Source: Magnolia sinica (taxonomy: Eukaryota > Streptophyta > Magnoliopsida > Magnoliales > Magnoliaceae). From it: a DNA stretch of 64,000 nt. The notes beneath the pieces were generated by a model. It made no database searches. It was not told the origin of the DNA and worked only from the letters and a program-made list of their open reading frames with translations. A program made the translations under genes and the position numbers. How positions within the stretch are numbered: the stretch's first letter is position 1; every line of letters starts with the position of its first letter. This document shows positions 11,794 through 22,400 of the stretch, one piece after another. The DNA lies in contig NC_080579.1 of the NCBI RefSeq assembly GCF_029962835.1, positions 81,609,959 through 81,673,958 of the forward strand, in the 5' to 3' direction.

Positions 11794-12436
11794 TGAAGCT
11801 TGTAGCCTGATGGGAGTTTTTTTTTACTTATGTTTTTTTTTCTGTTTAAACTGACCGATGATGTTTCTAGTTTAATCAAAGGAATGTTTTTTTGTCTTTA
11901 ATGGTCCGTTGTGACTAAAATTACAATGGATCTGCAATGGCCCTGAGTATTCCTTTCCCCTTTTTATGTTTATGAAGTCAGAAAGCCCTGTTGTTCGCCA
12001 TCGTCTCCTGGGCATGGTCGGATGATGATACCCTTCCTAACTTCCCTGCATTATTGATTGGTTGGTAATTAGTTTAATTCTGTTGTTTACTTTGCCTCAT
12101 GGGCATGGATTGATGATGGAATCCATTCTAATTCATATATCTTTCATCTCTTTAAAAACTATATTTTCAGTCTAGTTTAGATGATGATGGCATAAGATCT
12201 CCCTGATCTCTACAAGTGGATCCTCTGAATCCCCAGTTTCCCTTCCTCTGAATTCCTTAAGTTTAAATTAATCTCTCACCATTATTCATCAATTTACATT
12301 GGATTTAGATTCCATCTTTTGCTAGTTCTATATCTAGTTAGCTTCAGATCACGTACAAGTTTCAGTCGCTGTGGATTCGACCTCCGTCTTACCGAGTTTA
12401 TTACTACATCACAATCCTATACTTGGGGAGTGAACA

Positions 12437-13270
12437 GTCAGGTGTTGCCAACATTAAGAATTGGTATCAAATGCATACATTAGTATAGGCCATTCTCATG
12501 TTATCATTTTTCGGCTATTAACTCGTCTCCAAAGCAATGAGATGAAAACTTGCACAGCTTAGATATAGTTTAAGCTGCTTGTTAATTAAAAAGGAATTGG
12601 AATATAGTTTAAGCCAAATGGAATCTAAAAAGAAAAAGAAAAAAAAAAGACGACCGACATCCATCAAATCATACCAAGTCCACCAATCAGATTTTGTATT
12701 TTGACAAGAAAAATTAAAAAGTTATAACAAAAGTGAGATTTAAAAAATGATATTTTGAAAAATAAATTTTAAAAAATTAAACAAATTTGTGAAAAAATTG
12801 ACAAATTGTAAAAAAATATATATTTTTTAAAAAAGAAAACTAAATTATGTAAAATAAAATGTTAAATATATTTATAATAAAAATGATATTTAGTTAAAAG
12901 AGAAAAATATATATTTTTGTAAAAAAAAATGTTAAATTTATTTGTGAAAATAAAATTACTAAATTATTAGGCACATCCACTAATTGAACCTTTAATCGCG
13001 TTTTTAGACAATCTAATCAGTTCAAATTGAAGAGTAAATAACTTCAGATGTTTAAATCAAATTTCACTGAAATTGTTGGTCAATCTTGTATGCCCAATAT
13101 CTTTCTCATATATATGTAGCCTGATTGAGGCGAGTAACTAGTCAAATTGAGAATTAATTAGTAAAATAGAGTGAATGAACTAGACATGTGAAATGGGCCA
13201 AATATTTTGGTTAAAATTGTGACCCAACTTATAACTGACCTTGTGAGAACCTAAGAATTGATGTTAGTAA
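12437..13270. other. AT-rich intergenic sequence, no gene seen
   Basis: 12600-12970 is extremely A/T-rich, with many poly-A runs and aaattaaa words and no ORF of note. The part at 13000-13135 is one half of a direct repeat (see 13000-14010). Confidence 0.6.
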
Positions 13271-14010
13271 GTTTTGTGGGCCTCATCATGATGTGTGTCG
13301 AACATCAACATCGTGGATTTGATGTGTCCCATTTATAGTTATGAGATATTTCAAAAATCATCGGTAAACGAAACTCGAGTGGGCCATACCATTTAAAACT
13401 ATGTGAAGACATCCTAAAAAATATAAAAGCACTTGGTGGGGCCCACATGAGTTTTGGATGCGGTTGAAACTTGGTCTGACCCCTCATCCAAGTGGGACAC
13501 ACATAATGAGTGGGTTGGATATGTGAATCACATTTAGGCAGGCCCAATATATGATTATGAATGTTTTAAGGAAACCTTTCTCCACTACATTTAAGTGAAT
13601 TACTCGTTACCTTTATCAGAGTAAACTCTGTGGGGTTCACCGTTATTTATTTATTTTATCTACTCCATTCATCCATGTTAACAGATAATTTGAGGTCTAA
13701 AGAACAAACAGGAAGCATATCCAAAGCTCAAGTGGACCACACCACAGGAAATAGTGTGATTGAACCTCTACCATTTAAAATTTCTTGGTGGCTATAGAAG
13801 TTTTGGATCAAGCTGATGTTTGTGTTTTCTATTCATTTATATATTTTTGATATTATGAACAACCTTTAAATGTTTTTGGACAATCTGATCAGTCCAAACA
13901 TGAAAAGTAAATAACTTCAGATGTTTAAATCAAAATTCACTCAAATTGTTAATCAATCTTGTTTGCCCAATATCTTTCTCATACGAAATATGTTCGAGGC
14001 GAGTAACCGT
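13000..14010 (+). repeat. Direct repeat pair, ~135 bp, 870 bp apart
   Basis: The block at 13000-13135 (starting gtttttagacaatctaatcag, containing aataacttcagatgtttaaatc) recurs at about 13870-14010 with modest divergence, ending in a shared gaggcgagtaac. The sequence between holds GTGGGCC-type repeat pieces. Confidence 0.75.
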
Positions 14011-14905
14011 TTTTGGATGTTGGTCGGTGCTCTATGGGTCCCACCATGATGTATGTGTTTCATCCATGCTGTCCATCCATTTTTACAAATCATATTAGGG
14101 CACAATACTAAAAATGAAGGGGATATAAATCTCAGGTGGACCACACCACATGAAAACAATAGTGATTGGATATCCACCATTAAAACCCTCCTAAGGCCCA
14201 CTGTACCTTTTATTTGACATCCTATCTGTTGATTAGGTCATACAGGCCCAGATGAAGGGAAAAAAAATATCAGATTGATCCATAACTTTATATGGCCCCT
14301 AAAAGGTTTTTAATGGTCGACGCTCATTCAACACTGTTTCTTATAATGTGGTCCAGTTGAGATTGGGATATACCTCATTTTTTGTCTCATATCATAAAAT
14401 AAAATGAAAAATAGATGGATGACAAGGATGAAACATGCACATACATCATGGTGGGGCCCACAGAGCACAGACCATGTGACCCATGACCGCTCGTAAGAGA
14501 GACTCACTCTCTGTCCTCTCACACACACTCTCTCTCTCTCTCTCAGATGGATGACGTGGACATAATGGACCATACCACAGGAACACATTAGGAATAATGA
14601 TTTCCACCGTTGAAATCTTCCTATGGCCTACAATGATTTTTATTTGTCATCCAACCTGTTCAATAGATCACAAATACATGGATGAAGGGAAAACTAAAGT
14701 ATCAACTTGATCCAAAACTTCGGTGGCCTTACAAATTATTTTAATGGTAGATGTTCAGTTTATACTATTTCCTATGATGTGGTCCACTTCAGATTTTTAT
14801 AGGCTTCATTTTTGAACTTATGTAATAAAATTATATGTTAAAATGGATAGATGGAGTGGATAAAATAAATAAATTATGGTGGCCCCCATAGGATTTACTC
14901 TGTAC
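13626..14905. mobile_element. Outer foldback MITE with a second one nested inside
   Basis: The left arm at about 13626-13680 (ctctgtggggttcaccgttatttattta...) is the inverse of the right arm at about 14838-14905 (...aaataaattatggtggccccc...gtttactctgta). The middle is interrupted by the foldback at 14033-14475. No ORF. The outer limits are approximate because the terminal bases have decayed. Confidence 0.6.
14033..14475. mobile_element. Foldback MITE, GTGGGGCCCACC family
   Basis: Left arm about 14035-14090 (tgctctatgggtcccaccat, then gatgtatgtgtttcatccat); right arm about 14412-14472 is its reverse complement (...gatgaaacatgcacatacat, catggtggggcccacagagca). About 60-bp arms flank ~320 bp of AT-rich sequence with no ORF. 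Such arms could fold in RNA or DNA. Confidence 0.75.
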
Positions 14906-14950
14906 GCTTGAGAACGGATTGACTACTCCCCTGACACTAACCAATGACTA

Positions 14951-15402
14951 GTGTTCAGTGCTCTATGGCTCCCACCACGATGTATGTGTTTCATCCATGC
15001 TGTCCATATATTTTTACAGATAATTTTACATTATGAGACCAAAAATGAGATATATGCAAATCTCAAGTGGACCACATTACAGGAAACGTGTTGAATGAGC
15101 ATCGACTATTAAAAATATGATCAATAGGCATAAAAGTTTTGGATTAAGCTTATTTTTATTTTTTCCCTTCATCTGGTCCTGGATGACCAAATCAACAGAT
15201 TTGATGTCAAATAAACAGTACAGTGGGCCTTAGGAGGATTTTAATGGTGGATATCCAATTACTATTGTTCTCATGTGGTGTGGACCACCTGAGATTTATT
15301 TCCCTTTAGTTTTAGGCATAGAGCCTAATATGATTTGTAAAATTGGATGGACGGCATGGATGAAAATCATACATCATGGTGGGGCCCACAGAGCACCGTC
15401 CA
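14951..15402. mobile_element. Foldback MITE, GTGGGGCCCACC family
   Basis: Left arm at about 14955-15025 (cagtgctctatggctcccac...) and right arm at about 15340-15402 (...catggtggggcccacagagca) are inverse copies. Size and arms match the element at 14033-14475. No coding capacity. Confidence 0.75.
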
Positions 15403-15445
15403 ATCTCGCCCAAATTTGGGCACGCGCTCAAAAGAGCCGCGCGCG

Positions 15446-15725
15446 CCCACATTCCCTCATCTCTCTCTCTCTCTCTGTCTCTCTCTCACCCCTGCCCTCC
15501 CTCGGTGAGGGCTCTCTCTCTCTCTCTCTCTCCCTCGCCGCCCTCCCTTCCTCGCCGCCCTCTCTCACTCACGCGCATCCTCTCTCTCTCGGTCTGCTCT
15601 CCACCGCGCCCTCTCTCTCTCTCGGTCCGCTCTCCACCGCGCCCTCTCTCTGTTTCTGTCTCTCTCGGTGCTCTCTCTCTCGTAAATCCACATGAGGTAT
15701 CTCTCTCTTTCTCTCTCTCTCAATC
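15446..15725 (+). repeat. CT-rich low-complexity block with a short tandem repeat
   Basis: Mostly (CT)n interrupted by cggtctgctctccaccgcgc-type units that occur at least twice (about 15590 and 15627). The two ORFs across it encode Ser/Leu/Pro strings and are artefacts of composition. Confidence 0.9.
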
Positions 15726-15795
15726 TCAAGACCGATTGAAACGATTTGGTGATTTAGGGATTTGGGGATTTAGGGATTTGGGGATTGGGGATTTA

Positions 15796-16190
15796 GGGCC
15801 CGTTTGGCCGGGTGGATTAGAAGGGATTGAATGGTATTAGGGTGGATGACATGGTAATGATGGTGTTGTCAGTGGATTGTCTTGAGATCCATGGGATTGC
15901 TATATCACTGGATTGCTATATTGACTGTTTGGCACGCCCGCCAATCCCGGATTAAACCTTCCCATCCCTTCCAATCCTCGAACCAAACACGTCCAAGCAA
16001 ATTTGAACAAGTTAGGGTGGATTGGATGGGATTTAAAGGTAATAATGGTTTTGTCGGTGGATTGTCTTAAGACCCATGGGATTGGGATTAGATCACGACT
16101 CTGTTTGGACGCCTGGCCAATCCAGGATTTAACTTCTAATCCTTTCCAATACCATCCAATCCCTTCCAATCCGACCGGCCAAACGGGCCC
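15796..16190. mobile_element. Tourist-like (PIF/Harbinger) MITE
   Basis: Terminal inverted repeats begin GGGCCCGTTTGGCCGG on both strands and extend, with mismatches, for about 45 bp. The element is 395 bp and flanked by the 3-bp repeat tta (15793-15795 and 16191-16193), the standard PIF/Harbinger target duplication. The interior is a rough dimer: the words gtggattgtctt(g/a)aga(t/c)ccatgggatt occur near 15871 and 16058, and a terminus-like aaccaaacacg lies near 15981 in the middle. No transposase. Confidence 0.9.
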
Positions 16191-16310
16191 TTAGGGATTT
16201 TGGGATATGGGGATTTAGGGATTTTGGGATTAAGGTGGGCCCTACTGAGTTTACTCAGTACAATAAGAGCGTACTGAGTAACTCAGTATGCAATCCGATT
16301 TCGTCTGTAG

Positions 16311-16406
16311 CACCACCATGATCTATGGCCCCACCATGATGTATATATTTTATCCATGCCATTCATCCATTTTTACAGATCATTTTAGGGCTTTATCTCA
16401 AAAATT
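16311..16406. mobile_element. Half of a foldback MITE joined to the SRP54 fragment
   Basis: It matches the left arm and adjacent interior of the foldback family (caccatgatgtatatatttt, atccatgccattcatccat, acagatcattttagggc) but stops abruptly at ~16406 against SRP54 coding sequence. The matching right arm is not seen, so the junction is a deletion or rearrangement point. Confidence 0.6.
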
Positions 16407-16770
16407 AGAGCTGGTGCTTTTGATCGTTTGAAGCAGAATGCAACTAAAGCTAAGATTCCTTTTTCTAAAATGTAAATAAGTTACAGGTGACGTAGTTACA
16501 GTTGGCGTTTGGGGGAGGAAAGTCACTTGTTTGGGGTGAGAGGATTTTAATACACCAAAAAAAAAAAAAAAAATAGTTGCCAGCAATTTTATGTGCATAG
16601 ATGGTTCTCCTGCACAATAGGAAAAAGACTGGAGGATTTTTTGAATGTAAATTCTAAGGACCTGTTTGGGTTCCACTTTAAAATGAATTCATATCTTTTT
16701 AGTCGATCTCTAATTCATATCTTATAATTACATGAACTTGGATTACACTCTAAAATTCAGTTTATGTAAT

Positions 16771-17019
16771 TCACATTTCGGATCTGACATTAATAGAGAT
16801 GCAGAACTTGTACAAGCACTTCTGCAGAAATTTGTCTGATATGTGCTCATGCATAGTATCTTTGAGCTGACTGTTCCAAGATTGTATTCCTCCTGCCTGT
16901 TCTTGGCAATGCTGGGAGCAATACATTGAAATCATACATGACAAACAGGGTATACTATTTGCTGGAAATTCATTGAAGCAGAAGTGGCAGTGAGTTTCGC
17001 GACATTGTTTCAATGCAAT
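16771..17019 (-). pseudogene. MYND-type zinc-finger exon (SET/SMYD-like protein fragment)
   Basis: On the minus strand an ORF follows a good splice acceptor (tttgcag, exon starting at 17019) and ends in a TGA by 16771. It contains CHFC (16978-16989), CLSC (16936-16947) and CSQHC (16906-16920), with C-x2-C...C-x2-C...C-x3-C spacing as in the first part of a MYND zinc finger. Plant SET-domain proteins with TPR repeats carry this motif; that family assignment is from memory. No neighbouring exon of the same gene is visible, so it is an isolated exon. It lies inside the apparent SRP54 intron in the opposite orientation, which suggests capture or rearrangement. Confidence 0.6.
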
Positions 17020-17760
17020 CTGCAAAACACTGTAACAAGAAGCATACATAGATTTAGTGTACTAGGTCTTAACCAATCAGACATTTTGAGAACTGTACAA
17101 TGTTTGTTTTGTTATTCATCCCTTAAGAACGAAATAAAAATACATATAAAATCTTATTGGGTGCAAAGAGAAAAACAAGGCCCATTGGACCAGTGATGCA
17201 ATCAGCTGATGTAGCATGCCACATTAGCATGTACTTCCTACGTTGCTTTTTCTTTACCACTGTTTCCAAGGATTTTGTTGTAGGAAATGAGGATTTACAA
17301 ATGATATTGATTTTCTGCTGTTGTATACTCGTTCCTTGCTCATTCTATTGCCTTGGTTAAGGAAATGAGTACAGATTTTGCTGATTGGTTTCACTTGTGT
17401 TAATATCTTGATTGATTTTGGTTAAAAAATGAACTGTGCTTCTCTTAATACGCTGTCTTTCTTGTTGGTTATTCATGTTTCCCTGATATGATTGGATTTT
17501 GTTGCAAGCAAGGAGATTTGAGCTGTTTTTTGTCCCCATGAAGAACTGCTGAATCAAACTGTAGAATCTTGAGTTAGCTCTTCTTCTTCTTCTTCTTCTC
17601 TTTTTTCTAATCGGCAAAGAAAATTTCATTTATTATTTTGTTTCATGAAATATACACAGCAGTGGCAGTGTGGTATTATTATTTATTATCATGACTCCCT
17701 TATAAAAATTGAATGTGATTTTTTTTTTTTCGGTGTTGATGCCTCAAAAATTTTGAATCA

Positions 17761-17908
17761 TAGGTATGAGTTCAAAAGCAACCATGGAGAATGGGTCATC
17801 ACAGTGAAACCTGATTTAGGTCCTGGAATATCTGAACGAGTTCCAAATTTGTACATTAGTTCCAAATTTGTTAATGCTGCCAGTGCTGCTCGTCTTTTGG
17901 TCAGATAA
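17761..17908 (+). pseudogene. Unidentified exon-like ORF inside the SRP54 gap
   Basis: After a possible acceptor (atcatag) the plus strand reads YEFKSNHGEWVITVKPDLG and continues through SERVPNLYISSKFVNAASAA to a TAA. The composition looks like real globular protein and not low complexity, but I do not recognise the family. No neighbouring exons were found. It could be part of a captured gene or a chance ORF. Confidence 0.35.
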
Positions 17909-17960
17909 AATATGTTTATGTCTACATAACACTGTTTGTTTCATTTTGTGCTTTCCCTAA

Positions 17961-18137
<177 letters not shown>

Positions 18138-18300
18138 TGAAGCAACGGTATTCATTTTCTTATTCTAAAGGTTTATCACTCTTATTCATTTATTTTGGTT
18201 GCCAACATGCTATCTATATCACATTTAAGTTCCTTGATGTTGTAGAAACCAGATCTTGTTATATTCGTCATGGATAGCAATATGATATGTTCGTGTGATG

Positions 18301-18975
18301 TCTGGACAGTCTCTGTAGGTATTTCACACCCTTTTATCATACTTATCTGCAAAATGCACTTATCCACAATGCCTTTAAATTGATTTTTATATATTCTTTG
18401 GTGACATCAAGATCTTATATATATGGCTTTTATCATTTATGCAAAACACGCTTATATATAGTGTTTCCAAATTGATTTTGAAACCCAACATTGTTTTAAG
18501 AAGAACCTTCATTTTGTTTCATGAATAGAGGATGGACAAGTGATGAGCTTTTTTGTTGTATTAGAAAGAAAATTTATTAGGAGATGTCTGAGTGAGGCAC
18601 ATGGGATAATTGTGAGTCCATCTCTCCATATGTCACATTTGTTATATATGAAAAGATCATCAACTATCTACCCTGTTTCAATCTAGAAAAAAAGAAGCAG
18701 CATTTGGTCTAGCTGGATGTATCTGACTAATAAATTGATACTTATTGATAAATTGGAAAATTTTTATTTGGTAAATGTTTTCTTGATTTTTTCTTATTCC
18801 TTATATTATTTCCCAGTTATATTTGTGTTGGTTTCAGAGTACAGGTAGCAATAGAAAGTGTTGGTCGATTGTGGCTTATAGACAAAGGGATGAGTAACCA
18901 ACAATACGAATATGGGAGGCCTTCTCTAGGTATCCAGATGCTTTTAGATATAATTATGTTGTTTTTAAATGTATT
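18301..18975. other. AT-rich sequence, nothing recognised
   Basis: No ORF, tandem repeat or terminal repeat is visible. It may be intron or downstream sequence of the SRP54 fragment, but no SRP54 exon was recognised in it. Confidence 0.5.
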
Positions 18976-19476
18976 AGCTCGAAATTGATGGAGTAGACCC
19001 GGATGTGCGTCGGAGCTATCCGGATGTTTAGCGGGGGTCCCTAGAAGGTGGGAACCGCTGTTATGACCATGATGAAGCTGTCCATTTCCTATGGAAAGCA
19101 TTGGAGTGGCTTGGCCATTTGGACAGGCCATGTTTATGTATTTAATACAAATTGATCGAGCAGACCCGGATGTGCGTCGGAGCTATCCGGATGTTGAGCG
19201 GGGGTCCCTGGAAGGTGGGAACCGCTGTTATGACCATGATGAAGTTGTCCATTTCCTATGGACAGCATTGGAGTGACCTGACCATTTGGACAGGCCATGT
19301 TTATGTATTAACTCGAAATTGATGGAGCAGACATGGATGTGCGTCGGAGCTATCCGGAAGAGCGGGGTTCCCCGGAAAGAGGGAACCGCTATTATGACCA
19401 TGATGAAGCTGTCCATTTTTTATGGACAGCATTGGAAGGGCCTGGCAATTTGTGTCGGATGGCCGTGTTTATATCT
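18976..19476 (+). repeat. 167-bp tandem repeat, three units
   Basis: The word aaattgat(g/c)gag starts at 18982, 19149 and 19316, exactly 167 bp apart. Each unit also contains gtgcgtcggagctatccgga, gggaaccgct and tatgaccatgatgaag. Units differ by scattered substitutions and a small deletion in unit 3 (near 19360). A nucleosome-like length and head-to-tail order fit a short satellite. It directly abuts the telomere-word array. Confidence 0.9.
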
Positions 19477-19489
19477 GTATTTGCAGGGA

Positions 19490-22400
19490 CCATACCCTTA
19501 ACCTAAACCAAAACCTATGACCTAAAACCTTAACCTATAACCTAAACCTCAACCTTAACCTAAACTTAAACCTAAACCTAAACCTAAACCTTAACCTAGA
19601 CCTATAACATATAGCCTTAACCTAAACCTAAAACCTAAATGTATTCTCAAATCCCTAAACCTAAACCTACACCTAATCCTAATCTCAACTCCCTCACCTA
19701 AACCTAAACCTAAACTTGAAAACCAAAACCTAAACCCGATCCCGAACCCGAACCCGATTTCCTAAACCTAAACCTTAACCTATTCTCAATTCCCTAAACC
19801 AATTGCTTATAACCTAAACCGAAAGCTAAACTTATACCTTAACCTAAACCTATAACCTATAACCAAAATCAAAACCACGTTTCCCTATACCTAAACCTAA
19901 ACCTGTAACCTATAACTTAAATCAAAACCAAAACCAAACCTAAACCTAAACCTAAACCTATAACCTATAACCTAAACCTAAACCTAAAACCTAATGTATT
20001 CCCAAATCCCTAAACCTAAACCTACACCTAATCCTAATCTAAACTCCCTAACCTAAACCTAAACTTAAACTTGATAACCCAAACCTAAACCCGATCCTGA
20101 ACCCAAATCCGATTTCCTAAACCTAAACCTTAACCTATTCTCAATTCCCTAAACCTATTGCTTATAACCTAAACCGAAACCAAAACCTATACCTAAACCT
20201 AAACCTAAACCTAAACCTAAACCTATAACCTATAGCCTAAACATAAACCTAAAACCTAAATGTATTCTCAAATCATTAAACCTAAATCTGAACCTGAACC
20301 TAAACCTTAACCTAGACCTATAACCTATAGCCTTAACCTAAACCTGTAACTTATAGCCTTAACCTAAACCTAAAACCTAAATGTATTCTCAAATCCCTAA
20401 ACCTAAACCTACACCTAATCCTAATCTCAACTCCCTCACCTAAACCTAAACCTAAACTTGAAAACCAAAACCTAAACCCGATCCCGAACCCGAACCCGAT
20501 TTCCTAAACCTAAACCTTAGCCTATTCTCAATTCCCTAAACCAATTGCTTATAACCTAAACCGAAAGCTAAACTTATACCTTAACCTAAATCTATAACCT
20601 ATAACCTAAATCAAAACCACCTTTCCCTAAACCTAAACCTAAACCTAAAACCTATAACTTAAATCAAAACCAAAACCAAACCTAAACCTAAACCTATAAC
20701 CTATAACCTAAACGTAAACCTAAAACCTAATGTATTCCCAAATCCTCAAACCTAAACCTACACCTAATCCTAATCTAAACTCCCTAACCTAAACATAAAC
20801 CTAAACTTGATAACCCAAACCTAAACCCGATCCTGAACCCAAACCCGATTTCCTAAACCTAAACCTTAACCTATTCTCAATTCCCTAAACCTATTGCTTA
20901 TAACCTAAACCGAAACCAAAACCTATACCTAAACCTAAACCTAAACCTAAACCTATAACCTATAGCCTAAACATAAACCTAAAACCAAAATATATTCTCA
21001 AATCATTAAACCTAAATCTGAACCTGAACCTAAACCTTAACCTAGACCTATAACCTATAGCCTTAACCTAAACCTGTAACCTATAGCCTTAACCTAAACC
21101 TAAAACCTAAATGTATTCTCAAATCCCTAAACCTAAACCTACACCTAATCCTAATATCAACTCCCTCACCTAAACCTAAACCTAAACTTGAAAACCAAAA
21201 CCTAAACCTAATCCCGAACCCGAACCCGATTTCCTAAACCTAAACCTTAACCTATTCTCAATTCCCTAAACTAATTGCTTATAACCTAAACCGAAAGCTA
21301 AACTTATACCTTAACCTAAACCTATAACCTATAACCTAAATCAAAACCACCTTTCCCTAAACCTTAACCTAAACCTATAATATATAACCTAAATCAAAAC
21401 CAAAACCAAACCTAAACCTAAACCTAAACCTATAACCTATAACCTAAACCTAAACTTAAAACCTAATGTATTCTCAAATCCCTAAACCTAAACCTACACC
21501 TAATCCTAATCTAAACTCCCTAACTTAAACCTAAACCTAAACTTGATAACCCAAACCTAAACCCGATCCTGAACCCAAACCCGATTTCCTAAACCTAAAC
21601 CTTAACCTATTCTTAATTCCCTAAACCTATTGCTTACAACCTAAACCGAAACCAAAACCTATACCTTAACCTAAACTTAAACCTAAACCTATAACCTATA
21701 ACCTGAACATAAACCTAAAACCTAAATGTATTCTCAAATCCTTAAACCTAAATCTAAACCTTAACCTAAACCTTAACCTAAACCTATAACCTATAGCCTT
21801 AATCTAAACCTGTAACCTATAGCCTTAACCTAAACCTAAAACCTAAATGTATTCTCAAATCCCTAAACCTAAACCTATACCTAATCTTAATCTCAACTCC
21901 CTCACCTAAACCTAAACCTAAACTTGAAAACCAAAACCTAAACCTAAACTTGAAAACCAAAACCTAAACCCGATCCCGAATCCGAACCTGATTTTATAAA
22001 CCTAAACCTTAACCTATTCTCAATTTTCTAAACCAATTGCTTATAACCTAAACCGAAAGCTAAACTTATACCTTAACCTAAACCTATAACCTATAACCTA
22101 AACATAACCTAAAACCCAAATGTATTCTCAAATCCCTAAACCTAAACATACACCTAATCCTAATCTCGACTCCCTAACCTAAACCTAAACCCGATCCCGA
22201 ACCCGAACTCGATTTCCAAAACCTAAACCTTAACCTATTCTCAATTCCCTAAACCTATAGCTTGTAACTTAAACTTAAACTAAACCTTAACCTAAACCTA
22301 TAACCTATATCATAAACCTAAACCTAAACCTGTAACCTATAACCTAAACCTAAACCTAAAACCTAAAAGTATTCTCAAATCCTTAAACCTAAACCTAAAC

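Larger units (their letters stand above)
1..12436 (+). mobile_element. Athila-like Ty3/gypsy retrotransposon, copy A (5' end outside window)
   Basis: The order is leader, gag-protease, RT, RNase H, integrase, long 3' untranslated region, polypurine tract, 3' LTR. This is the Ty3/gypsy order. The style of gag and protease and the integrase start ([10 protein letters not shown]) point to the Athila lineage. Positions 1-420 match 42470-42896 of copy B, so the 5' LTR and primer site lie left of the window. The copy is dead: gag is split by a 4.1 kb insertion and pol has three in-frame stops and two frameshifts. I see no env-like ORF between integrase and LTR, which some Athila elements carry. Lineage name is from known families; order and breaks are seen directly. 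Confidence 0.9.
11120..12436 (+). repeat. Athila copy A 3' LTR (1317 bp, short-U3 type)
   Basis: Starts TGTTGAGGGTC after the polypurine tract and ends TGAACA. The first ~165 bp and the part after ~11520 match the LTRs of copy B. The stretch in between (about 11286-11515) does not, and is much shorter than the ~1.1 kb in copy B. The TATA box is at 11494-11500 (tataaaa). R/U5 contains the conserved hairpin at 11772-11793. The partner LTR is outside the window, so no duplication can be checked; the right flank begins gtcagg at 12437. Confidence 0.88.

Noticed and set aside
15273..15840. Two ORFs of 140 and 154 codons rich in Ser/Leu/Pro
   Set aside because: They are translations of CT-rich low-complexity DNA and a foldback MITE arm.
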